A DNA stretch of 64,000 nt from Mesostigma viride (lineage: Eukaryota; Streptophyta; Mesostigmatophyceae; Mesostigmatales; Mesostigmataceae). Position numbers and translations under genes: made by a program. Shown here in pieces: positions 34,090 to 45,428 of this stretch; the first letter of the stretch is position 1, and each line of letters opens with the position of its first letter. The stretch lies in assembly GCA_009746045.1 (NCBI GenBank), contig RPFO01000231.1:65001-129000 (forward strand), read 5' to 3'. The notes under the pieces are model-generated. The model searched no databases, was not told the DNA's origin, and worked only from the letters and a program-made list of their open reading frames with translations.

Positions 34090-34985
34090 TAATTAATAAA
34101 TTAATTAATAGACACGTGACTGCGTCACGTGAGCATAAGTCCTCAGTGGGAGGGGAACATGGGATGGAATGGATGGTATAAGCTATCTAGGTCCTAGTTA
34201 CAGGGGTGTGGGCACCGCGGCCCGAATCGCTATGAATGCCATACTTGGTCACACGCGGAGCCCCCACAGGCTTGGGGGTGGTCTCCTTCATCACTACTTG
34301 CCATCTATCCTTGCGCACCATCTGCCTCCATATTACAGACAAACCAGGAGGCTGCCCGGGTGTGAGCCCGTCACGTCTAGTGTAGCACATGTCCATGCCG
34401 AGTCTATCACGAAAAGTCCACGGGTGGCGGCCCTGCCGCGCGCGGCCGGGGGCACGCCAGGTGAGGACATATCGCCCAGGCTGGGCGGGCTTGGTGCCAG
34501 CTAGTCTATCTGATGTATCTACCTGATCTGTGCGGGCCAGGTGCCCGGCTAGGCCCAGGCGCCTGTGCCTAATAATGTGGGAAACATAGGGCAAATCAGC
34601 GTACAAATCCTCATTACTAATGTGCAAACCAAAGGGGATGTTAAGGGCCTTGCGCAGCATCTTGGTGACGGCGCCGTCGAGTCGTTGCTCCAGCTCCTGC
34701 ATCAGTGTCCACGTCTCGGCGCCGTAGGTCAGGATCGTCAGAATGACGACCTTGAAGAGGTCACGCTTGACGATCCGGGGTAGGGCGGGGTTGCTCCACC
34801 AGCGGCGGCGGTCATGGAGGTGCGCCCACGCCATGCCGATCCGTGTCGTCATGTCGTCCTCGCAGTCGGGAAGCCAACTGCCGAGCAGCTTGAAGCGGCC
34901 TGAAGGAGGGTAGTTGACCTCGGTGTCGTCTAAGAGGCGGAGTGTGGGTGGGGGCCCTGCCATGCCGAGGGCCAGGGCCTCCGTT
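34090..34985 (-). mobile_element. 5'-truncated LINE copy (ORF2 C-terminal end plus 3' tail)
   Basis: The minus-strand frame 34,187-34,963 (258 codons) reads the segment after the RT core, with the LINE hallmark LTYGAETWTL, then HIIRHRRLGLAGHLARTD, and ends in TKYGIHSDSGRGAHTPVT. Downstream come the conserved 3' UTR and an (ATTA)n tail at 34,085-34,110. It starts abruptly at about 34,985, so it is 5'-truncated, as usual for LINE insertions. Confidence 0.85.
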
Positions 34986-35517
34986 TTGGGCTATTATGGG
35001 TTATTATTAACTATTAATTGGGTTATTATGTGCTAAAAGTTAGGTATAATTTCTTTTAAGTGGGGGAACTATATGGAAATATGTTATTTGGTCCCAATAT
35101 GTTTGCCCATTCTCCTAGGGGAATTAATTAATTAATTAATATAGACACGTTACTGCGTCACGTGAGCATCCTCCTAGGGGAAATAGGCCAAAAATTGCGT
35201 CTTTTCTATTTTTAGCACATAACGGGCACCTGCTCGGGGGTAGTACCCCCCCTGCAAGTGGCTGGAAACTTTTTTTAAATAATAATAATGGTCCCCAATC
35301 ATCATTGGATTTTTATCCCATGCATAGGTATGCCACAAACCTGTAACTAGGACCAACTCACCACCCCTTCCCAGCTCGCTGACACCCCCCTCCGCGCTAC
35401 CATCGCCAACATTGAGGCCAGTCTCCAGAAGCAACAGCAGCTCATGCATGCACCATTAATTAATTAATAGACACGTGACTGCGTCACGTGAGCATAAGTC
35501 CTCAGTGGGACTCCTAG
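34986..35517. other. LINE tails and a short unassigned stretch
   Basis: Minus-oriented LINE tails with the TTAA tract and CACGTGACTGCGTCACGTG palindrome lie at about 35,125-35,168 and 35,458-35,513. Between them a plus-strand stretch near 35,370-35,450 could encode a short helical peptide (TPLRATIANIEASLQKQQQ), perhaps a retroelement gag or a host exon remnant. Nothing further is recognised. Confidence 0.5.
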
Positions 35518-35690
35518 GCCTAGCTAGCCGGGCACCTGGCCCGCATAGATCTGGTAGACACTTCAGATAGACTAGCTGGCATCCAGCCCGCACAGCCCGG
35601 GCGTTTTGTCCTCACATGGCGTGCCCCGGGCCGCGCGTGGCCGGGCCACCATCCGTGGACTTTCCGAGATCGATAGGCTAGGCATGGACA
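35518..35690 (+). mobile_element. LINE fragment (ORF2 C-terminal region)
   Basis: Matches the plus-strand LINE at about 38,090-38,260 (GCCGGGCACCTGGCCCGC...). It stands directly upstream of the longer LINE copy and is truncated at both ends. Confidence 0.7.
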
Positions 35691-36652
35691 TGTGCATTAA
35701 TTACACATAGTCCAGATGCTTTGGTCACACACACCTCGCCAACTGGCACTGAACGCTGTGCACATCGACTATGTTGTAATGCGCAAGGGTCATCAAGGAT
35801 CTGTACTAGCTGCTCGCTCGCACGTGATCCCCCTGGTGCGCTCCGATCAACGCATCGTCACCGCCCGCATCCGCCTGCGATAATGCCCCTCGCCCTTTCG
35901 TAAGCACGTGGCACCACCTGATTTGCGCACACTGCAGTTGCTTGAGAAATCTGATGACGCTCTGGAGGACTTCCCTGAAAAACGCGCCCACAAGCGCGCG
36001 GCAGAGGCGTTCGTCGACGCGCTGGACATCCCGGCCAGCCACGCCCAGCTGTTCGCTGCCGGCCCGGCATCGGCCCTTCGGCACCTCGCTGGCAAGCTGC
36101 CCGCGCCCGGGGCCCTGAGTGCCCCCCCGCCGCCCGCCCCGCTTCACCAGCCTGCACCGGCTCCCCGCCGTCATCCAGGCCCGGCAAGCCCTGCGCGACA
36201 ACCGCGACCCCGCCCGCTACGCCCGCCTCAAAGCTGATTACCACTTGGCCATCCGGCAGGCGACCAAGGAGCAGGAGGACCTCCATGTCCGCGAGTACTT
36301 CGCCCACCTCATGAGGCCCCAGCACGGCAAGTACTGGACCCGCCTGCGTCACGCCCAACGGCCCGCCGGCGGCGCGCAGCCGGCGCCGCGGACGCTCTCT
36401 GGCTCACCGCAGCAGCAGCTCGACCAGTGGTATTCCTCCCAGTCCCGGCTGCTCGGCGCCCTCCCGCCGCCTCCGCCGCTTGGCCCTCTGGCGGCCGTGC
36501 GCCTGGCAGTAGCGCCTGCGGACGTCCCTGCGCCGCCCACGCCGCCCGCAGCTGAGCAGGACTACACGTACCCAGCCCTGACGGAACCCCTGGCCGACCC
36601 CAACGAGCTACCGCCGTTCCCCGAGCTCGAGCTGAGCACCGCCGCCAATTAG

Positions 36653-37713
36653 CAACTCCGCTTCTACGCCGCCGTTGGACCTGACCAGCTCCCCACCCCG
36701 GTGGTTAAGCTGACGGCGCTCACGGGGTTCCTGCTTGACGTCTGCAACCGGATCCTGCTTGCCGACGCGCCGCCGATTCCTGAGTGGCAGCACAGCTACC
36801 GTATTATGCTGTACAAAAACAAAGGTTCCCCTGACGACCCCGCCAACTACCGAGGAGTCTGCATCCAGAGCGCCGCACTCAAGTTGTTCATGCGCATGAT
36901 CCTCAACCGCCTTCGTTCTGCTCTCGACCGTCACCTAGGGGAAAGTCAAATGGGCTTTCGTCCTGGGCGCAACACTGTCATGGCCATCTTCGTCGCGTTT
37001 CGCCTCTTCGAGGAAATTGCTCTCCTGCAACCTGGTGAGTTTCCCGCCATCCTGATCTTCGTCGACTTCATCAAGGCTTTTGATTCTGTCCTCTGGGACA
37101 CTCTATGGGCTGTACTTGCTCGCGCTCGCGTCCCCACTCCCCTGATTACCGTCATCCGCACGCTGTATGAGGGGTCGATCCCATTTTCCCCTCCTACTGA
37201 GGACTTATGCTCACGTGACGCAGTCACGTGTCTATTAATTAATTAATTAATTAATTAATTAATTAATTAATTAATTAATTAATTAATTAATTAATTAATG
37301 AGGGGTCGACCACTTCGGTGCGCACTCAACACGGCTTTTCCCCGCCATGCCCACTGTAGACCGGCGTCTGGCAGGGTTGCGTCCTGTCGCCGTACTACCT
37401 GTTTATTATTGTAGTGGATTATGTTATGCGCCAGGCACGTGCTCGCTTTGCTAGCATTGCAGGCCGTGCCCCTGGCCTAGCGATCACGAACGAGCTTGGA
37501 GAAGGGGGGCCGACTAACAAGCATAATTTACTAGCTGAACTCATTTATGCCGACGACATCACGCTCATCGAGAAGCCGGAGTCTGCCCAACTTTGGCTGG
37601 ACTGCCTGGCGCTCGAGGCTCAGGCGGTTGGTCTAGAAATCAGCCCCAAAACGGAGGCCCTGGCCCTCGGCATGGAAGGGCCCCCACCCACACTCCGCCT
37701 CTTAGACGACACC
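36653..37713 (+). CDS. LINE reverse transcriptase (broken ORF2)
   Basis: RT blocks in order: PIPEWQHSYRIMLYKNKGSP with DDPANYRGVC (block 1-2), LGESQMGFRPGRNTVMAIF (block 3), ILIFVDFIKAFDSVLWDTLW (block A, catalytic Asp in FVD), WQGCVLSPYYLFII (block B) and ELIYADDITLI (block C, YADD). The polymerase would copy its own RNA at a nicked target. An in-frame stop precedes it at about 36,650, a LINE-tail insertion separates blocks A and B, and a further frame change follows block C. It is not functional. Confidence 0.8.
37179..37297 (+). mobile_element. minimal LINE-tail insertion with target duplication
   Basis: About 55 bp of the family's 3' end (CCTCCTACTGAGGACTTATG, then the CACGTGACGCAGTCACGTG palindrome) plus a long (TTAA)n tract, inserted inside another LINE's RT. 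It is bracketed by ATGAGGGGTCGA at 37,167-37,178 and 37,298-37,309, a 12-bp target-site duplication. Confidence 0.9.
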
Positions 37714-38311
37714 GAGGTCAACTACCCTACTCAGTTCAGGCCGCTTCAAGCTGCTCGGCAGTTGGCTTCCCGACTGCGAGGACGACCTGACGACACGGAT
37801 CGGCATGGCGTGGGTGCAACTCCATGACCGCCGCCGCTGGTGGAGCAACCGGCCCCGCCCTACCCCGGATCGTCAAGCGTGACCTTTTCAAGGTCGGCAT
37901 TCTGACGATCCTGACCTACGGCGCCGAGACCTGGACACTGACGCAGGAGGTGGAGCAACGACTCGACGGCAACGTCACCAAGATGCTGCGCACGGCCCTT
38001 AACATCCCCTTTGGTTTGCACATTAGTAATGAGGATCTGTACGCTGATTTGCCCTATGTTTCCCACATTATTAGGCCCAGGCGCCTGGGCCTAGCCGGGC
38101 ACCTGGCCCGCACAGATCAGGTAGACACATCAGATAGACTAGCTGGCACCAAGCCCGCCCAGCCTGGGCGATATGTCCTCACCTAGCGTGCCCCAGGCCG
38201 CGCGCGGCAGGGCCGCCACCCGTGGACTTTTCGTGATAGACTCGGCATGGACATGTGCTACACTAGGCGTGACGGGCTCACCCCCGGGCAGCCTCCTGTT
38301 TTGTCTGTAAT

Positions 38312-39087
38312 ATTTTTTCCCGTCTTTGTTCTTATCGTGTTGATTTCATCACGACTCTTGTTGAACTCTTGCAGCGTTTATTGGTCAAAGACTATGACCG
38401 AGACATTATGCTCCGTCAAGTCCGACATGTTTTTTGCAACGTCACCCACATCTGTTCGGTGCTGCCCCTTGGCACAAGCTCTACAAACAGGTCGTGGACC
38501 GGCTGGATCGCATAGTATCTCCGCACATCTGAACCCTGTGATGCCAGATCTCCTTTGCGGCCGTTCCGAGCTTGGCACTGGATTTGTTGCCCACATCGTC
38601 GCGTCGCTGCAGCAACACGATGTTTTCTGGCATCCGCGGGCTTTTGGTTCCCGCCGCACATTTGAAAGTGCTGTCCTCCGGCTTTTTGCCTTTGCACCGT
38701 GTGCAGTTCTTGGACGTTTGGAATCATGGCATGGCTAACGTGATGACTGACTAGCTACCTTTTCAGTGGTTTTCCATTTGCGGGTATTTCCTCGTAAATG
38801 GTGGGAGAGCGATCGCAGCAATGGTGCTCACCACTAGACACTCCCGGCCAGTTAGGCTCGAAACACACGCCCTGATCAAGCATGCTGTTTCCGGCCCCAC
38901 CGTCTAGGTCATCTAGTCGCTCTACACGTACGCCAGCCATAATTTCAATGCACAAGGATACACATTTCCATCACCATTCATCTTCATCATCCTGAACGAC
39001 TCGAACACGCGGACAAGATAACGGCAGGCTCGAGCTACCATGGTCCGGATTCTCCCGATTTCTGGCCTGCGCTGGTTGTCTCCTTGA
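38312..39087. mobile_element. 776-bp unidentified insertion within the LINE
   Basis: LINE sequence stops at CTGTAATA (38,311) and resumes with TGGAGGCAGAT at 39,088. The insert starts with a T6 run, suggesting a minus-strand polyadenylated retrocopy. On the minus strand a Cys-rich stretch (SKNCTRCKGKKPEDSTFKC) and several neighbouring short frames appear, including a 66-codon frame at 38,755-38,955. No family is recognised. Alternatives are a SINE-like or processed-pseudogene insertion. Confidence 0.55.
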
Positions 39088-39336
39088 TATGGAGGCAGAT
39101 CGATGGTGCGCAAGGATAGATGGCAAGTAGTGATGAAGGAGACCACCCCCAAGCCTGTGGGGGCTCCGCGTGTGACCAAGTATGGCATTCATAGCGATTC
39201 GGGCCGCGGTGCCCACACCCCTGTAACTAGGACCTAGATAGCTTATACCATCCATTCCATCCCATGTTCCCCTCCCACTGAGGACTTATGCTCACGTGAC
39301 GCAGTCACGTGTCTATTAATTAATTAATTAATTAAT

Positions 39337-39795
39337 GGAGGCAGATGGTACGCAAGGATAGATGGCAAGTAGTGATGAAGGAGACCACCCCCAAGTCTGT
39401 GGGGGCTCCGCGTGTGACCGCGTATGGCATTCATAGCGATTCGGGCCGCGGTGCCCACACCCCTGTAACTAGGACCTAGATAGCTTACACAGTTACACCA
39501 TCCATTCCATCCCATGTTCCCCTCCCACTGATGACTTATGCTCACGTGACGCAGTCACGTGTCTATTAATTAATTAATGGAGGCAGATGGTACGCAAGGA
39601 TAGATGGCAAGTAGTGATGAAGGAGACCAACCTCAAGTCAGTGGGGGCTCCGCATGTGCCCCAGTTTGGGCGATTCGGGCCGTGGTGCCCACAACCCTGT
39701 AGCAGGAACTAGATAGCTAGCATCATCCATTCCATCCCATGTTCCCCTCCCACTGAGGACTTATGCTCACGTGACGCAGTCACGTGTACATCAAT
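39337..39795 (+). repeat. two further tandem LINE 3' tails
   Basis: After the tail ending at 39,336, two more tails of about 240 and 220 bp follow. Each begins at the same point (GGAGGCAGATGGTACGCAAGG) and ends in CACGTGACGCAGTCACGTG plus an A/T tract (to about 39,575 and 39,795). A remnant follows at about 39,800-39,890. Confidence 0.85.
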
Positions 39796-39954
39796 TAATG
39801 AGTCAATCTCATCCCATTGACCCATCCCATGACCATCTCACTGAGGACTTATGAGCACTCACGTGACGCCATGTCCGTTACGTGTCGCAATTACCTTATT
39901 ATTATTCGGTTTTATTGCACAACAGGCACGTGGAGTAAACAAAAGTAAGCATGA

Positions 39955-40200
39955 TCTGCAAGGAGAATTTACACGTAACTGCGTCAGGTGAGCAGAAGTC
40001 CTCAGGGAAATGAATATAGGATGGGGTGGATGGTGTAGCTATCGAGATCCTAGTTACAGGATTGCGGGCACCATGGCCCGAATCGCTATGCATGCCAAAC
40101 TTGGTCACAGTCGGAGGCCCCACCAACTGGGGGGCGGTGTCCTTCATTACTGTCTGCCTCGTATCTTCAAACCAAGGATACCTGTCTGCATGGAGAAAAC
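39955..40200 (-). mobile_element. diverged LINE 3' tail
   Basis: A minus-oriented, older copy of the LINE 3' end: ACGTAACTGCGTCAGGTGAG, then TCCTAGTTACAGGATTGCGG, CATGGCCCGAATCGCTATGC and a short match to the ORF2 end. It is more diverged than the tandem tails to its left. Confidence 0.75.
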
Positions 40201-41132
40201 CAGTTCGCATTATAATAAGTTTTAACTTCGAGATAATCACCCCCTCTGGACTGGCCGCTGGACGTAGGACTTGACAGAATCGGACGTTTTCAACTTGGGG
40301 GGGCGCAGCTCGCCCACAGCCTGCAGGTTCCCAACATGCAAGGGACCATCCAAACCACTGATGCGTTCAAATGTCATGCGAGATCCAAATAGAGATGTAA
40401 AAGGGAGATCACTGGGGCATGGAGCAGAAAATTCAATGGCTTAATAGGGTGGACAGGTGCAATAAATGAGCTAAAACAATAGCGACCCCCACACTCCAGT
40501 CATATCGCACTATCTACCTCGCTTCAATCTAAAAGAGGGATGAACGGAAAGAATGCACGGAAAGCCTGCAATTATAAGCTAGATAGTAATCCCTTCCATT
40601 CCATTTCAATCCCGCTTAGGACTTGTGCTCACGTGACGCAGTCCACGTTTAATGCAAGGAAAAGCTAAATCCAAAAGTAAAGGAATACGTAGCACAATCC
40701 CAAATACAGACCCATTGGTGGGGGGAAGAATGCAAGAGTATGTGTGTCTCTGTGCTTTGCGTGGTCGATGAGTAGCGTAGAAAAACAGGCTCACATTGTC
40801 TCTCCACAAATGCACACCGTAGCTGTCTCTCCATTAGTTCATTAATCAACTGGGTCACGTGATCATAATCCCTGGACAAAATGGGAAGCTGTCTCTCTAT
40901 GCACAACGTACACTAAGGAATACCGCCGTGTTGCCTTGCTGAACTTGCATGCCTCTTGACACTGCCAAACGCGTTTCTAACTTGGCAGCAATCGCACCCT
41001 GTTCATCCTGCATCTCCCAAAACACGCAAATGACATGCAAAATCTTAATTCACAAAACCTTAACCTTCAATAAAATACTAGTACAATACAATGTAGTGTA
41101 CACTCTGTATAATTGTGTACTCACACAATTGT
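40201..41132. other. 3' flank of DNAJC8 gene; LINE tail at about 40,575-40,645
   Basis: No gene is recognised. A plus-oriented LINE tail (CCATTCCATTTC, CTCACGTGACGCAGTCCACG) lies near 40,590-40,645. The 3' UTR of the minus-strand DNAJC8 gene should extend left from 41,132; no strong polyadenylation signal stands out. Confidence 0.5.
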
Positions 41133-44100
41133 CTACAATTGTGAGCTCGCGGCTGCCTTACCCTCGACGCTGCTCACCTTTTTCTTCCCCGAGTCCTTCT
41201 TCTTTGTCTGGAAGTCCCGCCAGCTTGCTACCTGTCGCACAGCAGCGCACGCATATAACATTGCAACAGCCGTCAGTCAATCAAGCGCAATCAAGCACAA
41301 GCTAATCAACCACCAATCAATCGCCATGTTGCGTGCATTGTGCTCATGTCTTGTGTGCAATCACCCAGCCTCGGCTATGCTTGAAATTCCATTCGATATT
41401 TCTAGTACCAACAGGTGACCCGAACCACAGCTCTGGTTTCCATAAGGCTTTGGTCCAAATTAGCCCAGGATAGGGTTTAGGGTAGGGTGGGAGCGAGGGC
41501 GGGGTGGGGTGGGGTGTGTGGGGGAGGAAGGACACTGGCGTACCGGGCACTTGACCTTCACCCTGCCCTCCCACTCCTCTGCATAGGCCTGCACCTTATC
41601 CCTCCCAACAACAGCACCTCGGCCTACACTTCTATTTTCACTATAGAGTCATGAGTGTCACATAAACTATAGAGTCACCATAGTTCATGAATGAAAGAGT
41701 TGAACGGATGCCACCCGCCACCGTCCCTGCCTTCCCTGTGTGTACCCTTTTCTTTCTCTGCCTACTCCCCCCCAATCATTCCCCCCCCCCCCCTTCCCCT
41801 CCTTCCTTCCTCTGCCTAGGACCTGTGAGAGAAACAGGGACAGCCCCTCTTAGCCCCAACACGATGGTGGGCACGTCGGCAACAAGCCACGCCCATGTGT
41901 GACCCCCCTGATGTAACTGCCCCTCCCGCGTGTCCTCCCACTTGTCACACGTGTAAAAATCCTCTTCTCTTATCACTGGCAGCTTCATGTGAGCATGTGT
42001 GCCCCCTTACCCTCCCCTCGCGCGTGTGCTCCCACTTGTCGACATCACCAACCCCATTGACAATCTCGCCAGCAGGTCTCAGCGTGACCTTGCTTGCCCC
42101 TTACCCGTCCCTCGCGCGTGTCCTCCCGCTTGTCTGCGTCCTCCCACTTGCCCCTGTGCATACCTCTGACCCCACAGGATTGCTGGGGAGCTATAGGACC
42201 ATAAGCAACACTCCCTCTACCCAGGGACCCGCCCGTCGCGCGTGTCCTCCCGCTTGTCAACACCCTCTTCTCCTATCACAAGCAGCGGGAGCATGTGTGC
42301 CCCCTTACCCGCCCCTCGCGCGTGTCCTCCCACTTCTCCGCGTCGTCCCGCTTGCGCTTGTACATCTCGCGCGTCTCCGCCTCCTCCTGCTCCACGCGGG
42401 TCTCCTCCTCGGTGATCTGGGGGGGCGGGGTGAGGGACAAAGGAGGGAGTAGGGACCAGGGAAAGAATGTAAGTGCAAGACGAGGGCATGTCGCCTCCTC
42501 GGTGATCTAATTGTGTGTGGAGGGGGGGCCGGGGGGGGAGGGAACGGGAATAGGGACCAGGTGGAAAATATTAGAGGGAAGAGGATGGCAGGTCTCCTCC
42601 GGCTCCACCCGCGTCTCCTTCGTGATGATATAATGACAGCACAAATACTAGGATACTAGTATAAATACTAGGATACAAGTAGTACAAATACTAGGATACT
42701 ACTAGTAAAAATGCTAGGATACTACTAGGTCATGGATTAGTGTGATTGATTATGACAGGGGGATCCCGCCACGCACATTATGAGAGGGGGATCAAGGAAC
42801 AGGGGGTCCACAGCATTGAGTGGCAAGAGTGCACAAAGCCACGCGTCTGCTCCTCCGTGATCTGAGAAGGGAAACATAATGAGAGCAAATAGAAGGGGAG
42901 CTCATAGAAGGGGAGAGCATACAAGGGAGTCTATAGCAAATAGAAGGGGAGCGCATGGAAGGGGAGAGCATACAAGGGGAGTACATACATGGGGAATATA
43001 CAGATAGATAAACAGGGCAAGGGACAGAATAGGGACAAGTGCAAGACCATTAAAGAGCGTGTCAATCCGGTAGAACCTCCTCAGGGAATACAAGGATTTC
43101 ATGGGGCTGACCAGTTCTTGCTTCTAGTTGCCCACTGGTGCTAGAGCAGCTCCTACTGACCCGCTTGTACTAACCCGCGGCGTAACCTTGCGGTGTCGCC
43201 CCACGCTGCAAAACCTGGCTAGCACCCAGCCACCAAGAAAAGAGGGAAACTACATGCCCATGACTGGAAATGCTTTTATATTGGTACTTCGTCACTTTGT
43301 GGAATACCTCCATTAGCTAGAGGTAGAATGTTGCACGAGAGCGACTCTTGCGTACCCGCTGCGTCATCTTGCGGCGCCGCCACTCGTTCTGGGTGATGAC
43401 CTCGCGCGCCTTCATCTTCCAGGCGTGCTGGAACGCGTCTGACAGCAGATAGCTCTCCATTTCGTCCTGCGCAGCGGGTGCCAGCACAACCGTGTAAGAA
43501 GCAAAAAATGAAAACTTATCCGCACCATGCTGCTCTCCAAAACATGCAACGTCCATCTCGACATAGGCAGCGATGCAAAGAAGGTAATTGACTAGCCCAG
43601 AACGTTGGTGCCTCCTATTAAGTGTAGCTCTCTAGCCTGCTTTCCTGCTAGTTAGTCCTCTACTCGCTTCTTATCAGCAAACCATCCAGCTGTACTCGGA
43701 CGGAAATCTACTTGATGCGCGTGACATCAGCATCTGGGGCGCATGAATTCCGCATCTTGACACCAGCTGTGACATCAGCAGTCAGGAAGCAGCCTTGGTC
43801 TACCTAAAAACCTGAATCTGTTCTATCTCGAAACCTGATCTATCCATCTTACCAATCTGTTAGGCTATCTGTCTTACCAATCTGAATCTGTTCTATCTCG
43901 AAACCTGATCTATCCATCTTACCAATCTGTTAGGCTATCTGTCTTACCAATCTGAATCTGTTCCATCTCGAAACCTGATCTATCTATCTTACCAATCTGT
44001 TAGGCTATCTATCTTACCAATCTGTTAGGCTATCTATCTTACCAATCTGTTAGGCTATCTATCTTACCAATCTGTTAGGCTATCTATCTTACCAATCTGT

Positions 44101-45390
44101 TAGGCTATCTATCTTACCAATCTGTTAGGCTATCTATCTTACCAATCTGTTAGGCTATCTATCTTACCAATCTGTTAGGCTATCTATCTTACCAATCTGT
44201 TAGGCTATCTATCTTACCAATCTGTTAGGCTATCTATCTTACCAATCTGTTAGGCTATCTATCTTACCAATCTGTTAGGCTATCTATCTTACCAATCTGT
44301 TAGGCTATCTATCTTACCAATCTGTTAGGCTATCTATCTTACCAATCTGTTCTGTTAGGCTATCTATCTTACCAATCTGTTAGGCTATCTATCTTACCAA
44401 TCTGTTAGGCTATCTATCTTACCAATCTGTTAGGCTATCTATCTTACCAATCTGTTAGGCTATCTATCTTACCAATCTGTTAGGCTATCTATCTTACCAA
44501 TCTGTTAGGCTATCTATCTTACCAATCTGTTAGGCTATCTATCTTACCAATCTGTTAGGCTATCTATCTTACCAATCTGTTAGGCTATCTATCTTACCAA
44601 TCTGTTCTGTTAGGCTATCTATCTTACCAATCTGTTAGGCTATCTATCTTACCAATCTGTTAGGCTATCTATCTTACCAATCTGTTAGGCTATCTATCTT
44701 ACCAATCTGTTAGGCTATCTATCTTACCAATCTGTTAGGCTATCTCGAAACCTGATGTATCTATCTTAACAAATGAATGAAATGAAGTGAATGATTTGAA
44801 CGTGAGACTCGCGGGCTTTCACATAACGACATGGACGAGGACTAAGGTACCTCTTCCAGAAGTTCCAACAGGGAAAGTATCAAGTGTCGGCTGCGTCCAA
44901 TCAAGACATGTGCCCCCTTCGTGCGCTAGCATAAAATGGCCCCAACACACCTTTACTTCCAGCTTCTCAACACCTTTACGTCCAGCCTCTAAACGCCTTT
45001 ACTTCCATCCTATCTAATGCCTTGACACTGCAGGCTATCAGGATAAACAGCTCCACATGCGTAAAAATCGGGTATTGAGTTTTTTTTGTCAAAAGAGCAC
45101 TACAGGCTCACCTTTTCCAGATAGATGCTTTTGAGTGTTTACGTCTAAAAAGCATCTGACTCTCCTCTTCCAAATGACATCCACGTTTCGGTTCTAGACA
45201 CCATTGCTGGTTTTACCTTTTCCAGGTGCTTCAACAGCGGGTTGGCGGTTTGCTCCGTTTTCTTCTTCTTCACCTCCTTCTTGTGCTCGTTCACCACCAG
45301 CTCTGGGCGACAATGGCCGACAGCAAAAGCCGACAATGAGGGCCGGCAACGAGGGCCGACAACAAAAGGTGATGCCCATGCGCAGGGCCA

Positions 45391-45428
<38 letters not shown>

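Larger units (their letters stand above)
35737..39336 (+). mobile_element. LINE retrotransposon, 5'-truncated, interrupted twice
   Basis: Order of parts: end of an APE-type endonuclease (about 35,740-35,880: DYVVMRKGHQGSV, RSDQRIVTARIRLR), a proline-rich linker (35,900-36,650), reverse transcriptase (36,653-37,700), the C-terminal region with LTYGAETWTL (37,860-38,300), and the 3' UTR with (TTAA)n tail (39,088-39,336). Two insertions split it: a small LINE tail at 37,179-37,297 and a 776-bp unidentified sequence at 38,312-39,087. Endonuclease-RT order, lack of LTRs and simple-repeat tails fit an RTE- or Jockey-like clade; the exact clade is uncertain. Stops and frame changes are present, so it is dead. 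Confidence 0.85.
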
